Assembly: GCA_003427395.1 (NCBI GenBank)
Contig: BFEA01000012.1
Span: forward strand, 1,803,004 to 1,841,324
Direction of reading: 5' to 3'
Source: Chara braunii
Taxonomy: Eukaryota; Streptophyta; Charophyceae; Charales; Characeae
DNA length: 38,321 nt
Shown piece after piece: positions 37,642 through 38,321 of this stretch; the first letter of the stretch is position 1, and the number at the start of each line of letters is the position of its first letter. The notes beneath the pieces were generated by a model, which worked only from the letters and a program-made list of their open reading frames with translations, had not been told where the DNA came from and did no database searches. The translations under genes and the position numbers were made by a program.

Positions 37642-38321
37642 CTGTCTAGAACATGAAGCATGCTACCTGAATGGCTGCGTCCCCGCGTTTGACGCGGTAT
37701 AACAGTCGGTGTTCTACGTGAATTCGGTGCTTGGTGCTTTGCGCGAAGTGCGTCGTGAGCCCCAATTTCCTTGAGTTAATAAACCCTTTAGCTTCTCAAA
37801 AAAAACAAAAAAATAAAAAAATTTGCGTCGTGAATTTGGTGTGGTACGTGCTTGGTACTTCCGTGAAGCATTGTGGATTCTGTGCTCCATGCTTCGTGCC
37901 TCGTCCTTGTTGCTTCGTGGATTCGGTGCTTGGAGCATCGTGAATCCGGTGCGTGGGGCATCGTGGGTTCGTGGTGAATTCCGTGCACGGTGCTGTGCGC
38001 TTCATGGTTCGTGAATCATTGGTCCATGCGACTTGGTGCTCCGCGCTCCGTGCTTAGAGCTTCATTGGTCCATGCGACTTGGTGCTCCGGGCTCCGTGCT
38101 TAGTGCTTTGGCGCTTCGTACTTTGTGAGTTGGTGTTTTCGTGAATCGGTGCTGCTTGGATCGGTGGTTCGCCCGTGGATCGTGAGTTCCTGCTAAGTGC
38201 TCCCACGTGAGCTTCGTCGTGGATTCCTGCTAGAGTGAGTGTTTCTACTTCACCTCGAACCCACACCCCAACCGCTTTTGGAAAAAGCATTAAAAAAACC
38301 TTGCATTCCTTCTCTTTTTTG
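37642..38321 (+). repeat. GTGCTT-rich degenerate tandem repeat at right edge
   Basis: Repeated variants of GTGCTTNGTG, CTCCGTGCTT and GTGAATTCGGTGCTTGG run through 37690-38250. The clearest units are a 46-bp pair at 38017-38062 and 38063-38108 (CATTGGTCCATGCGACTTGG). No frame has protein motifs. A small A-rich insert interrupts it at 37798-37821. Confidence 0.75.
37778..37821 (+). other. poly(A) signal-like hexamer followed by A-rich tail
   Basis: AATAAA at 37778-37783 is followed 15 bases later by an A-rich tract (37798-37821). The arrangement looks like the 3' end of a retroposed transcript, or a genuine 3' end with genomic A-rich sequence. No 5' boundary or target duplication was identified. 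Confidence 0.35.

Overview
This is a eukaryotic nuclear window, almost certainly from a plant-lineage (streptophyte) genome. The clues are a plant-type oxysterol-binding-protein-related gene split by multi-kilobase introns, a chromodomain-carrying Ty3/gypsy element primed by initiator tRNA-Met, plant-like LINEs with a CCHC ORF1, Tourist/Harbinger MITEs with TWA target duplications, tRNA-derived SINEs and very many microsatellites. From memory the repeat families resemble those of the charophyte alga Chara braunii; I cannot verify that here. A 5-base N gap in a long (TA)n run shows this is assembly sequence.

Layout. 1-6170: a decayed minus-strand Ty3/gypsy chromovirus (chromodomain at the left edge, then integrase, RNase H, RT, protease and gag remnants, primer-binding site, and a 1.16 kb 5' LTR). 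Its other LTR lies beyond the left edge. 7586-16087: the 5' part of a minus-strand OSBP-related protein (ORP) gene. I reconstructed four phase-compatible exons: N-terminal leader, GYEDVVNPEGG segment, start of the ORD domain, and MEYS segment. They were too short or too spliced to show as long ORFs. The gypsy element sits in the fourth intron, in the same orientation, so the rest of the ORP gene should lie to the left of this window. The introns hold a SINE, a possible TRIM-type LTR remnant, a CACGTG-palindrome tandem array, hairpins and microsatellites. Two tandem copies of a fragment resembling the start of exon 1 lie in intron 1.

16.1-27.7 kb has no gene I can support. It contains the most unusual structure in the window: at about 20.04-21.03 kb there is an array of at least ten short hairpins with a constant ATAAGTT-type loop, whose stem sequences differ between copies but remain self-complementary. 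27.7-29.6 kb is a nested fold-back of Harbinger-like MITE sequence. 30.4-33.3 kb is a minus-strand LINE with ORF1, an endonuclease remnant and a 3' end but no RT. 33.7-34.4 kb is a tRNA-derived SINE head followed by a complete MITE. 34.4-37.6 kb is a second MITE-type element containing a 5'-truncated minus-strand LINE with RT. The right edge is a GTGCTT-rich degenerate tandem repeat.

The only cellular gene I can defend is the ORP gene. Everything else recognisable is mobile-element or repeat sequence, and every retroelement reading frame seen is broken.
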